From: an uncultured Oscillibacter sp.
Lineage (GTDB): Bacteria; Bacillota; Clostridia; Oscillospirales; Oscillospiraceae
Direction: 5' to 3'
DNA length: 64,000 nucleotides
Assembly (NCBI GenBank): GCA_910587705.1
Contig: CAJUMX010000003.1
Coordinates: 171,135-235,134, forward strand
The notes beneath the pieces are model-generated. The model was not told the origin of the DNA, did not search any database, and saw nothing but the letters and a program-made list of their open reading frames with translations. The position numbers were made by a program, and so were the translations under genes. This document shows, piece after piece, positions 33,792 to 41,980 of this stretch. Within the stretch, counting starts at the first letter, position 1. Each line of letters starts with the position of its first letter.

Positions 33792-33818
33792 TAGTTTTGC
33801 GGTTTATATCCGCAAAAC
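33792..33818 (+). terminator. Terminator downstream of yaaA
   Basis: AGTTTTGCGG and CCGCAAAACT pair around 7 bases; CTCTTTC follows. A weaker U-tract than other terminators here. Confidence 0.5.
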
Positions 33819-33874
33819 TCTTTCACCAAGACAGCTTCGACGGCCTCCAGCATCGGAATATCTCATATAAAATT

Positions 33875-33902
33875 CCCAGATTCAGGGAAAACTGAATCTG
33901 GG
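33875..33902 (+). promoter_or_regulatory. Hairpin directly before the tocopherol-cyclase-like gene
   Basis: CCCAGATTCAG and CTGAATCTGGG form a perfect 11-pair stem with a 6-base loop ending 10 bases before the ATG. It lacks a U-tract, so it may influence translation or RNA stability rather than end transcription. Confidence 0.45.
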
Positions 33903-33912
33903 GTGATAAATT

Positions 33913-34806
33913 ATGGGATTTTTCCGCGACACAAATAGGACAGGTCCCTATTTTGAGGGCTGGTACTTCAAACACCAGAATCCGCAGGGACAGAGTCTGG
34001 CACTGATTCCCGCGTTTCATATCGACAGAGAAGGACACTGCACCGCTTCTCTCCAGGTCATTTCAAAGGATCAGGCGTGGTGGCTGGAGTACCCGGAGGC
34101 ACAACTGCAAGTCTCTCGGCAGTGTTTTCAGGTACAGATTGGACAGTCCTGTTTTAGCAGTCAGGGGATCGACCTCCATATCCGCCAGGACAATCTTTCC
34201 CTCTGCGGTTCACTGCGCTACGGTCCCTTTACCGTTTTGTGGTCTGACATCATGGGGCCGTTCCGATTCTTCGCCGGAATGCAGTGCTCCCATGGCGTCA
34301 TCAGCATGGGGCATTCCCTGAGTGGAACGCTGGAGCTGAACGGCGAGCATCTGGATTTCTCCGACGGAATCGGCTATATCGAGACAGACCGAGGCCGCTC
34401 TTTTCCCACCAAATACCTCTGGACACAGTGCCTTTGGGATGGGCCGGATCAGGGCAGCCTGATGCTTGCAATTGCGACGATCCCCCTGCCTGTGGGCGGC
34501 TTCACTGGCTGTATTTGCTCTGTTTTATACCGTGGTCGGGAATACCGCCTGGCGACCTACCGGGGCGTCAAAATCGAGGCGCGGTCCTCCTCCGGCGCGG
34601 TGATCCGTCAGGGGAGGTACCGCCTGGAGGTGGAACTGCTGAGCGAACGGCGGCAGCCTCTCCGGGCTCCGGTGGAGGGCCGCATGGAGCGCACTATCCA
34701 CGAGAGTCTCTGCGCAGAGGTGCGCTACCGTTTCTGGCACGGGGACAGCCTTCTGTTTCAGCATACGGATTCCAATGCCAGCTTTGAGTACTCCTCAGCA
34801 GACTGA
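33913..34806 (+). CDS. Tocopherol-cyclase-family protein
   Basis: The 297-residue protein begins MGFFRDTNRTGPYFEGWYFKHQ, the typical start of tocopherol-cyclase-like proteins, and shows GYIETDRGRSFPTKYLWTQC. In plants such enzymes close the chromanol ring; clostridial members have no known substrate. The lipocalin-like fold suggests binding of a hydrophobic ligand. No signal peptide or membrane segment is seen. It is preceded by a strong hairpin and is the last gene before the right tRNA boundary of the element. Confidence 0.82.
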   Translation: MGFFRDTNRTGPYFEGWYFKHQNPQGQSLALIPAFHIDREGHCTASLQVISKDQAWWLEYPEAQLQVSRQCFQVQIGQSCFSSQGIDLHIRQDNLSLCGSLRYGPFTVLWSDIMGPFRFFAGMQCSHGVISMGHSLSGTLELNGEHLDFSDGIGYIETDRGRSFPTKYLWTQCLWDGPDQGSLMLAIATIPLPVGGFTGCICSVLYRGREYRLATYRGVKIEARSSSGAVIRQGRYRLEVELLSERRQPLRAPVEGRMERTIHESLCAEVRYRFWHGDSLLFQHTDSNASFEYSSAD

Positions 34807-34968
34807 TTGCCCACCTACGATTTTGACATTCTGTACTGTGCTTTGCGCTTTGATCTTCTGTCCTTATCTTTGGATATAGCCCTGTAGAATTTGAGGGTCT
34901 GCCCCGGCAGAAAACCGTTGCAAAACCTTCCTGTCAGAGTTACAATGCAGACAGCAAAAATGCGAAAC

Positions 34969-35043
34969 GCTTCCCGCTCAGCGCCGGTGGAAAACCGGCG
35001 GTCAGAGGTGGGAAGCGTTTCTGACCACAGAACCTACCACAGA
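34969..35043 (+). repeat. Large hairpin and tandem ACCACAGA, right-end integrase site
   Basis: GAAACGCTTCCC and GGGAAGCGTTTC flank an inner GCCGGT/ACCGGC hairpin (about 34969-35021). ACCACAGA follows twice (35024-35031 and 35036-35043), matching the doublet at 13156-13174 near the left tRNA. Together they look like attachment arms of the tyrosine integrases. Confidence 0.5.
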
Positions 35044-35155
35044 CGTGGCCGGAACACATGGAAAACACCTCGTTAAAGAGGCTTATAGATAAAGTAAAAT
35101 CCAGTAGAAACGGATAAAAGGAGCAGAAACAAGCCGAAAAAGTTTTCAAAATCTT

Positions 35156-35200
35156 TTCGCATCCGAGAGGTCGAGAGTTCGAATCTCTTCAGGTCCACCA
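35156..35200 (+). pseudogene. 3' piece of an interrupted alanine tRNA
   Basis: TTCGCATCCGAG is an anticodon loop (CGC) with the 3' stem strand, followed by variable loop, T arm (GAGAG, TTCGAAT, CTCTT), acceptor strand CAGGTCC and ACCA. No D arm or 5' acceptor precedes it. CAGGTCC pairs completely with GGGCCTG at 10318-10324, and CCGAG pairs with TTCGG at 12892-12896. The terminator expected after a tRNA is present directly downstream. Confidence 0.75.
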
Positions 35201-35204
35201 TGAT

Positions 35205-35244
35205 AAGTTGACAGATTACACCAGGGGAGTAGTCTGTCAACTTT
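35205..35244 (+). terminator. Terminator after the tRNA 3' piece
   Basis: AAGTTGACAGATTA pairs with TAGTCTGTCAACTT with one G:U pair, followed by TT. It matches the style of the terminators after the intact tRNAs. Confidence 0.75.
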
Positions 35245-35270
35245 TACGTATAATCACATAAAACCTTTGT

Positions 35271-35304
35271 GCCGCAGTAATTTCACTGCGGCTTTGTTAT
35301 TTTT
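35271..35304 (+). terminator. Hairpin with T-rich tail before the recombinase fragment
   Basis: GCCGCAGT and ACTGCGGC pair around six bases and TTTGTTATTTTTC follows. It lies 24 bases before the next ATG and might act as an attenuator. Confidence 0.55.
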
Positions 35305-35327
35305 CTTATCTGAGGAGGTAATACAGA

Positions 35328-35822
35328 ATGAACGTAATACGGAAAAGCGAAGCAATCAGGAATGGTCTCCGGAAAGGATTTCAGGACGGCAGCTCCAAAA
35401 TGGCGAAGCGCAAGTGCTATGGATATGATGTTGGTCCTGATGGTAAACTGACAGTGAATCCCGATGAGACGAAGGTAGTGTGCTGGATATTTGAGCGCTA
35501 CCTCGCCGGTGATAGCCTTGGGAAAATTGCCACCGGGCTGGAGCATCAAGGCATTCTCTCCCCTACCGGCAGGCCCAGATGGAATCGTGAAGCCATCGAT
35601 AAACTGCTATCTAACGAAAAATACACCGGACGGGTGCTGCTCCAGAAAACAGTCAGCACCGGCGCAGTTCAAATAGAAAATGATGGTTTCATGGATCGGT
35701 ATCTCTACACCGGCACCCATGAGGCCATTATTTCTGATGAGATGTTCATGGCAGTACAGCGGGAGAAACTCAACCGCTCTAAAGGGCCAGAGAACCAAGT
35801 TGCCATGAAGCTCTCGCTTTGA
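35328..35822 (+). CDS. C-terminal half of a large serine recombinase
   Basis: The 164-residue product starts MNVIRKSEAIRNGLRKGFQDGSS, which corresponds to the linker just after the catalytic domain in large serine recombinases. It then contains the recombinase DNA-binding domain (CYGYDVGPDGKLTVNPDE, WNREAIDKLLSNEKYTGRVL, EAIISDEMFMAVQREK). The catalytic N-terminal domain and the zinc-ribbon are absent. A strong GAGGAGG site 9 bases before the ATG suggests that it is translated as it stands. The matching N-terminal half lies immediately downstream, in reverse order. Confidence 0.82.
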   Translation: MNVIRKSEAIRNGLRKGFQDGSSKMAKRKCYGYDVGPDGKLTVNPDETKVVCWIFERYLAGDSLGKIATGLEHQGILSPTGRPRWNREAIDKLLSNEKYTGRVLLQKTVSTGAVQIENDGFMDRYLYTGTHEAIISDEMFMAVQREKLNRSKGPENQVAMKLSL

Positions 35823-35854
35823 TATAATGAAGAAAACTGCAAAAGGCCGTTTGA

Positions 35855-36418
35855 ATGCGAAAGGTGACTGAGACTTCATCCATGCAAGATCATCGTCCGA
35901 TAAAACTACGTCATCTCCGTGTAGCTGTCTACTGCCGGGTTAGCACAGAACTGGAGAAGCAGATCAGCAGTATCGAATTGCAGGAGCGGCATTATTCACA
36001 GCTGATTTCAGGAAACCCTCATTGGGAAAACGCCGGAATATTTTTGGAGAGAACCACAGGCTTGAATCTGAAAGAACGGCCTGAGTTCCGCCGGATGATA
36101 GCACAGTGCCGCAAAAAGAGAATTGACCTGATCCTGACAAAGCCCATCAGCCGCTTTGGACGCAATACGCTGGATATGCTGCGTTCGTTGCAGGATCTGC
36201 ACAGCTTGGGCGTAGAGGTTTATTTTGAGCAGGAGGATATGTGGCTGAGCGAACAGCGAATACAAATCCTGCTGACTGCCTACTGTGCTTTGGCCCAGGC
36301 TGAGAGTGAGGCTGGTAAAATGCATCGGAGAAAATCTATACCTGCAATGTTTTACCGGCATGAAGATTGCAAAATAGATACGGAAAAAACTTCCTTTTTT
36401 CGACATGATTTGATATAA
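35855..36418 (+). CDS. N-terminal catalytic half of a serine recombinase, truncated
   Basis: The 187-residue product carries the resolvase catalytic domain: LRVAVYCRVSTELEKQ with the nucleophilic Ser, RFGRNTLDML with catalytic Arg residues, and ends similarity at LAQAESEA, the point where the DNA-binding domain should begin. The remaining 30 residues are unrelated. AAAGG lies 8 bases before the ATG. Together with the preceding gene it would make one complete enzyme, but the halves are in swapped order and not identical at the overlap (AGTGAGGCT versus AGCGAAGCA). It could be a remnant or a split enzyme. Confidence 0.8.
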   Translation: MRKVTETSSMQDHRPIKLRHLRVAVYCRVSTELEKQISSIELQERHYSQLISGNPHWENAGIFLERTTGLNLKERPEFRRMIAQCRKKRIDLILTKPISRFGRNTLDMLRSLQDLHSLGVEVYFEQEDMWLSEQRIQILLTAYCALAQAESEAGKMHRRKSIPAMFYRHEDCKIDTEKTSFFRHDLI

Positions 36419-36518
36419 TACAATATATGCTCTTTAAATACCCATGCAGCACTACTAAGCGGCGCACTTTTGACAAGGCACTCTAGAAATAATAGAAGCT
36501 GAAAAAATGGGGGATATT

Positions 36519-39500
36519 ATGAAAAAGAAGGGAACTTGGAAATCTGTCAAGGACATTATGAATAAGCAGGGGGATATCAGCAAAGAGCTCGAAGACATCA
36601 TCGCAAATGGCGCCTACCCTCAATATAGCTACTGCGCCAAAGCTTTAGTGAACAATAAATACCACAAAAACCGGCTGGCGAATTTTTATATGGTCACAGA
36701 TGTAAAAGGTCTGATTACGGAAGCATTATTTCCGGGCTTTATTGAGAAACGGGGTTTCACTTATCGCAACTTCTACAAGGATATTGAATTCATGATTGCC
36801 TTTTTAGCTGCAAACAAGAAAAAAATTCTGAAGTTTTTGAGCTTGAAAAGCGAATTTGAGCATCATTATCTAATCGGAAATTATGTGGATGCTGAAAAGG
36901 CCCTAAACAGCATTTATCAAATTACAGGTCTAAGCTTTTGGTATATCGAGGCAAGAATGCTCTTGCTGAACGTAATGAACTACAGTGAATATTGTAACTT
37001 CTATCTCTCAATCCGAAATGACTGCGATGACAATATGCTTAAACAGTATATTCGGCTGTTGAAGCGTAAAATTCATCTGCGCACAAATCAAAAAGATTTT
37101 ATAAAATTTTTTCATGAGCATATAGGCGAAAACGAGTCTTCGAATCCCACTCCAGACGTTTGGCGCATATATTTTGATTTTTCCAGCTTCGAGCAGTCTG
37201 ATTTATTAAATGATATTCAGAAATGCTCCCTCAGCATTGTACTTCATCATTTAACGATTGTTGATACATTTCTGTTGATGAAGAAAACACTCCTGCTTTT
37301 GGCGGCAACAGAACCCGATAAAGAACCCCAAGAATTATATGAGGTGTTTAAAAGTGAATTTGCTACCGATGACGAGGCCAGAGGAAAACAGTTTAATTTC
37401 CTGGAATCTTTGTTCTGTGAAAATGATTTTGCAGCATGCCAAAATGAATGTAAAAACAACTTAAATACTCATGCAGAGCATTTTGAAATTCTGGATATAT
37501 ATACCAAATCCATATTGATGACCGGAGAAAAGCCGCAAAGTAATACACCGCTGAATACTATCATAAATATACTCGTAAGCTGTTATATAAAACAGGATGA
37601 TACAAATTACGCATCCTCCTATATAGATTTCTGTGACCGATATTTAAGAGCCTGGAATAACTTCTCCGGTTTTTATGAACTCCTTGATGTCATTATCAAT
37701 ACAATGTATCCATTTAGGGAAGATTTGGAACCATTTTATGCGCTAAAGCTTTTGGCAAGGCCCTATATCAGCAGTGAAGGTGTGTTTATAAAAGAGAACA
37801 AGAGTGAATATCTGGAAAACGCAAAACACCTACTAGGGCCTCTGTATAGCTGCGACTGGGGATATTTTTTTTATGTCAAGTATAAAGACGAGTACAACAT
37901 TCTGACAGACTGTATTACGCAGAAACTGAAGACCATACGGGACAATAGCTCTTCTTTTCCGAACACTTGCAATATTTCGAATAAATTAAGCAATATAGAA
38001 CGAATACTCTGTCAAGAGCAGTTAACTATTATGTTTGCAAGATTTGTAGAAGAAGAACGGTATTTAGATGCGGTTCATTTATATATGCAAGCATATTATG
38101 AAAATATGTTTTTTGTAACTAAGTTGGACATCGCTGCGTTAAATGAAAAATTGATTGAATCCGAATGTATTCCACTACTGGCGGATATAGATTTCTTTAT
38201 ATATGCGTATATCACGGATTTAAATCAGAATTTCCCGGATGAACCTAGCCAATGTGTAATAGACAGCTTTGCAGAAATACTGTTATCAAGCCACATCACC
38301 AAGCCTTCCGAGTTGATCCCTGAACTAAATTCCAAAAGCATGGAGAAAGATGCCCGCTATGTGATGTTTTTTGACATATGCTGTGAGAAAATGCTGGAAG
38401 AAAGTCCTTGTGATTTGTATGATGAAGAGTTATATGCCGAACAGATGGAGCTTTTAAGATTCTTGTTTCGTGCAACCGGCGAACAGAAATATAGAGGGAG
38501 ATTGGAGGAAATACAAAAGAAATACGATTATCTTCAATTAAGAAGCCAAATGGATTATTGTGAAGATCATGAGAATGCCGCGAAAATAAACGCAGACTGG
38601 ATTAACATTGAATACGGCAATGATATTGTAAGCGCATACGATGTCCTTCGACAGAAATCATCCAAGGAAATATCTGAGGATGATAACCTTTTTACCGAAT
38701 TTAAAAGAATCTTAATTACCTGTAAGCGGGAATATGTTCGTAAAATAAACTGGCAGATGGGCACTACAATCCGTCATGGGGTATTTGACACGGAGATTGA
38801 ACAATTATTAAGAAGGCACAATCTGTTTATCCCAGAATGTGATAAAAAAGAGAGAAATGAAATTATTGATTCAAACAAACGTATATTATCGTATGATCCT
38901 TTAATGCACAATATAATATGGAGTATTATGCAGGTAAACTGTCTAAATCTGTTCAAGGAAATTGAAGAGATAAAAACACACATTCATTTTATAGATAAAA
39001 AGGAAGTGGGCAAAGAAAAGTTTACACCTGTGTATTTATCAGATACTGAAATCCGAGAACAATTGGAGCAGTACTCTTCTATAGACACTGGGGCGAAATT
39101 TCTTCATTATATTAAAACCACATTGGATCGAATCATGGTACCTCGCGTATCACAAATGCGAGAAAAAATTGAAAATGAACTGGCGGAGGTGCTGTCATCT
39201 TATCTCAACAAGTCAATAGAAGATTTTAAAAAAAGAAATCTCCTGCTTGAACAGACTAAAAAGCTGGAAGAGGATTTTAATGCTACTGTACATTCTATTG
39301 GAGAATGGTTCCAAATTTTCCACGATTCAAACCAGATTTTTGATCTGACAGGATATTTAGTCAAACAAGACCAACGGTTCTCAGATATAGAATTTGTTTA
39401 TGAGAAAGCTCCCTACGCACTTAAATTAAGTGTAATCAGTGCGATTGATATCATACTGATCAATCTAATCCGGAATATAGAGCTACATTCAGGATTTGTA

Positions 39501-39857
39501 AGTCCCTCCAATGCACACGCAAAAATTACCATACAAGTAATAAATGAAAAAAATACAATTGCAATAGAAGCCCATAATCGCATTGGCGAAGACAGCATAT
39601 CTAGTGTTAAAAGTAAAATCGAGGATTTTAAGAGAATCATGCTTAACACAGTAAATGCTGATCCTGTTCTCGATGAATCAGTTGCAGACGATACTTGGCA
39701 TGGTGACTCACATGGGCGTGGTTTATTAAGAGTATGGACGATGCTTAAACAGAACTATCAAAATGCAAGCATTCTTCCTGAAGTTGAAAATGAGAACTTT
39801 CATATTAAAATCAGTTTTGATAATGAGGGGGACAGTAATGAAAGTACTACTTGTTGA
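36519..39857 (+). CDS. dtcA: Detocs sensor kinase (DtcA-like)
   Basis: The protein of about 1112 residues has a long helical N-terminal region (1-880) that resembles tetratricopeptide-type repeats. A coiled coil (MREKIENELAEVLSSYLNK, LEQTKKLEEDF) then leads to NATVHSIGEW with a candidate phosphoacceptor His. A C-terminal HATPase domain follows: N-box IDIILINLIRNIELHSG and G-box GDSHGRGLLRV. The next two genes encode receiver proteins, the second fused to a nucleoside-phosphorylase domain, which identifies the set as Detocs, a defensive two-component system. The kinase senses infection and phosphorylates the effector. ATG 36519 is favoured by GGGGGA upstream; 36507 is the alternative. AT-rich. 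Confidence 0.82.
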   Translation: MKKKGTWKSVKDIMNKQGDISKELEDIIANGAYPQYSYCAKALVNNKYHKNRLANFYMVTDVKGLITEALFPGFIEKRGFTYRNFYKDIEFMIAFLAANKKKILKFLSLKSEFEHHYLIGNYVDAEKALNSIYQITGLSFWYIEARMLLLNVMNYSEYCNFYLSIRNDCDDNMLKQYIRLLKRKIHLRTNQKDFIKFFHEHIGENESSNPTPDVWRIYFDFSSFEQSDLLNDIQKCSLSIVLHHLTIVDTFLLMKKTLLLLAATEPDKEPQELYEVFKSEFATDDEARGKQFNFLESLFCENDFAACQNECKNNLNTHAEHFEILDIYTKSILMTGEKPQSNTPLNTIINILVSCYIKQDDTNYASSYIDFCDRYLRAWNNFSGFYELLDVIINTMYPFREDLEPFYALKLLARPYISSEGVFIKENKSEYLENAKHLLGPLYSCDWGYFFYVKYKDEYNILTDCITQKLKTIRDNSSSFPNTCNISNKLSNIERILCQEQLTIMFARFVEEERYLDAVHLYMQAYYENMFFVTKLDIAALNEKLIESECIPLLADIDFFIYAYITDLNQNFPDEPSQCVIDSFAEILLSSHITKPSELIPELNSKSMEKDARYVMFFDICCEKMLEESPCDLYDEELYAEQMELLRFLFRATGEQKYRGRLEEIQKKYDYLQLRSQMDYCEDHENAAKINADWINIEYGNDIVSAYDVLRQKSSKEISEDDNLFTEFKRILITCKREYVRKINWQMGTTIRHGVFDTEIEQLLRRHNLFIPECDKKERNEIIDSNKRILSYDPLMHNIIWSIMQVNCLNLFKEIEEIKTHIHFIDKKEVGKEKFTPVYLSDTEIREQLEQYSSIDTGAKFLHYIKTTLDRIMVPRVSQMREKIENELAEVLSSYLNKSIEDFKKRNLLLEQTKKLEEDFNATVHSIGEWFQIFHDSNQIFDLTGYLVKQDQRFSDIEFVYEKAPYALKLSVISAIDIILINLIRNIELHSGFVSPSNAHAKITIQVINEKNTIAIEAHNRIGEDSISSVKSKIEDFKRIMLNTVNADPVLDESVADDTWHGDSHGRGLLRVWTMLKQNYQNASILPEVENENFHIKISFDNEGDSNESTTC

Positions 39858-40410
39858 AGATTCTCCTACTAAAGCAGAAGAATGCAGATATTGTATGAAA
39901 GCAATGGGACTCCAATGCGAATTAGCAACTACTGAAAAAGAGGCTAAAAAAATCATTAAATCAAATGAAGTATTCAACCTTATATTACTTGACATGGAGA
40001 TGGCTACATCCTCTACAATTGGAGCAAATCATGAACGCCATTCGGGAATACGCCTTCTCAATTGTATGAAAGTTTGCAAATTGAATACCCCTGTAATTCT
40101 TATCACTGCATATTGGGACTTGGTTGATATGAAGTATCTGGAGAATACTTCGCGTATTCATTGTTTTCGCAATCTCCGCTTTTTTGGCAATATAGAAGAT
40201 TCTGGGCAAGAGAAAAGTCCAGATCCGGGTCAGGAAAATCAAGTGCGGTATTTAGACGATTTGCATCCACTTTTATGTAAACGCTATACAAACTACGCAG
40301 GAGCCGTTGTATATTCTAAAGTAAACAGTGCATGGAAAAAAACTTTGAAAAATATGGCGGCAGAATGCTTAAGGAGAAGCACAAATGAAAATCCTACTTT
40401 TAGAGAATAG
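39838..40410 (+). CDS. dtcB: Detocs receiver protein (DtcB-like)
   Basis: The 190-residue protein is a stand-alone receiver: MKVLLVEDSPTKAEE gives the acidic pair Glu7-Asp8 and LILLDMEM the phosphorylated Asp52; ILITAYW supplies the Thr/Ser position. No output domain follows. In Detocs this component draws phosphate away from the effector and prevents accidental activation. It overlaps the kinase gene by 20 bases and the effector gene by 26 bases, so the three are translated together. Confidence 0.82.
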   Translation: MKVLLVEDSPTKAEECRYCMKAMGLQCELATTEKEAKKIIKSNEVFNLILLDMEMATSSTIGANHERHSGIRLLNCMKVCKLNTPVILITAYWDLVDMKYLENTSRIHCFRNLRFFGNIEDSGQEKSPDPGQENQVRYLDDLHPLLCKRYTNYAGAVVYSKVNSAWKKTLKNMAAECLRRSTNENPTFRE

Positions 40411-41602
40411 CAGCGCAAAAGCACAAAAAATAATCGGTCTTTTACAACGGTCTAATCACATCGTCGTTCCTCGCTTTTGCACAGATGACACAAAGAATGA
40501 GTTGCGATTGAATAAATACGACGCGCTGATTGTAGATCTGAAAGTTCCAAAGAAAAACGGAAAATCTGAGGACATATCTTATGGCATCAGTTTAATACAG
40601 TATATCTTTGGCGGGGTGCGTGATACCATATATCGTCCTAAGATCGTTATCGTCTTGTCCGAATATTTATCATGCGAAACCATGCAAAGCCTTCAGGCCT
40701 TCCCTATCAGCATTATCCCATATACCCCCACGGAATCTTGGAAAAAACCACTCATAAATCGACTAAACTATTATGATAGGCTTAAATATGATATAGCGAT
40801 TATTACAGCGGTTGAGGTCGAATTTGAAGCAGTCAAAAGTTGGGGATGGCAGAATGGCCACGATATTCCTGATTTTACATACTATTATAAAGAGTTGAAA
40901 AACCGTGACGGAAAAAAGCTAAAGCTTGTGTTGGTCAAGCTAAATAGAATGGGCATGGTTTGTGCAACGAACACTACCGACAGAGTCATACAATATTTCG
41001 AACCAAGATGTATTATTATGTCTGGTATTTGTGCTGGCCGTAAAAATGCGACTGCCTTGGGCGATATTATTGTTGCTGCTACAGCATGGGACTATGGCAG
41101 TGGAAGTATAGAAGAAATAAAAAAAACACAGCAAAAAAAAGAAATCAAATTTAACCCAGATCCTGATTATATAGCACTAAGCCTGAAGAATACAAATGTT
41201 TTTGATTGGTACACATGGGATAAAATTGAAACATTGAAAAGCGAGTTGGCAAAATATGCCAAAGATAAATATGAGGGAAAATTGTTAGAGGTTATTAAGG
41301 AAGAACAAAAGCGAAAGACAAAACTTCATCAAGGGTCAATGGCAACAGGAGCAGCTGTAATAAAGGCGGAGCAGTTTGTAAATATGTTTGTAAAAGAGCA
41401 AAATCGGAAATATAGTGGCTTAGACATGGAAACATATGGTGTATATTATGCAGCAAAACATAGCACTGTGCAAGATTTTTTTGCAGTTAAATGTGTCTCC
41501 GATTTGGCAGACGAACATAAAGGTGATGAATTTCAAGATTACTGTGCACGGCTGTCTGCAGCGCTTACTATGGATTTCATAACAAAAAAATACACCTTTT
41601 AG
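40385..41602 (+). CDS. dtcC: Detocs effector: receiver fused to a nucleoside phosphorylase-type domain (DtcC-like)
   Basis: Residues 1-125 form a receiver with Asp51 in DALIVDLKVP; the usual acidic pair is Glu7-Asn8. From about 137 a PNP/MTAN-type domain follows: YDIAIITAVEVEFEAV, IIMSGICAGRKN with the phosphate/ribose loop, ALGDIIVAATAWDYGSG, GLDMETYGVYYAA and CVSDLADEHKGDEF with the catalytic-type Asp. In Detocs the activated effector cleaves ATP into adenine and ribose triphosphate and stops phage growth. Length 405 residues agrees with the family. A strong terminator lies about 220 bases downstream. Confidence 0.85.
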   Translation: MKILLLENSSAKAQKIIGLLQRSNHIVVPRFCTDDTKNELRLNKYDALIVDLKVPKKNGKSEDISYGISLIQYIFGGVRDTIYRPKIVIVLSEYLSCETMQSLQAFPISIIPYTPTESWKKPLINRLNYYDRLKYDIAIITAVEVEFEAVKSWGWQNGHDIPDFTYYYKELKNRDGKKLKLVLVKLNRMGMVCATNTTDRVIQYFEPRCIIMSGICAGRKNATALGDIIVAATAWDYGSGSIEEIKKTQQKKEIKFNPDPDYIALSLKNTNVFDWYTWDKIETLKSELAKYAKDKYEGKLLEVIKEEQKRKTKLHQGSMATGAAVIKAEQFVNMFVKEQNRKYSGLDMETYGVYYAAKHSTVQDFFAVKCVSDLADEHKGDEFQDYCARLSAALTMDFITKKYTF

Positions 41603-41818
41603 TGGATAAACTTTTTATTCACTAAAATATCTCCATCTTTTTGTAAGCGAACGACTAAAATCTCCCCCCTCCAACATCAGCCATTCTTCCCGAATCGCTG
41701 TGCCGCAAGGGATTCAACGAAAAATCGATTTTGACCGCTTATTCCAGATGGACATTGGACGAACACCTATTATTTTAAGGGCGGTTTTGCCGTGATGGTG
41801 TGGCTCTGATGTCAGCAG
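41603..41818. other. Non-coding stretch after Detocs
   Basis: No gene is apparent. Sequence from about 41700 looks like decayed mobile-element DNA with short broken frames, but I cannot name a source. Confidence 0.35.
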
Positions 41819-41856
41819 AATAAGAACTGAGGATTTGTCCTCAGTTCTTATTTTTT
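41819..41856 (+). terminator. Strong intrinsic terminator
   Basis: AATAAGAACTGAGGA pairs with TCCTCAGTTCTTATT around TTTG and is followed by TTTT. It separates Detocs from the AAA ATPase gene. Confidence 0.85.
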
Positions 41857-41980
41857 CGCATCATCTGTGCAAAATCTTTGTTGTACTATATATTTCGCCG
41901 TCTTTGTCGAAATATAAAAAATAACATCTTGACAGCAACGGGACTCCGTGGTAAAATAAGCCAAGAAAGGAGCGGAACAG

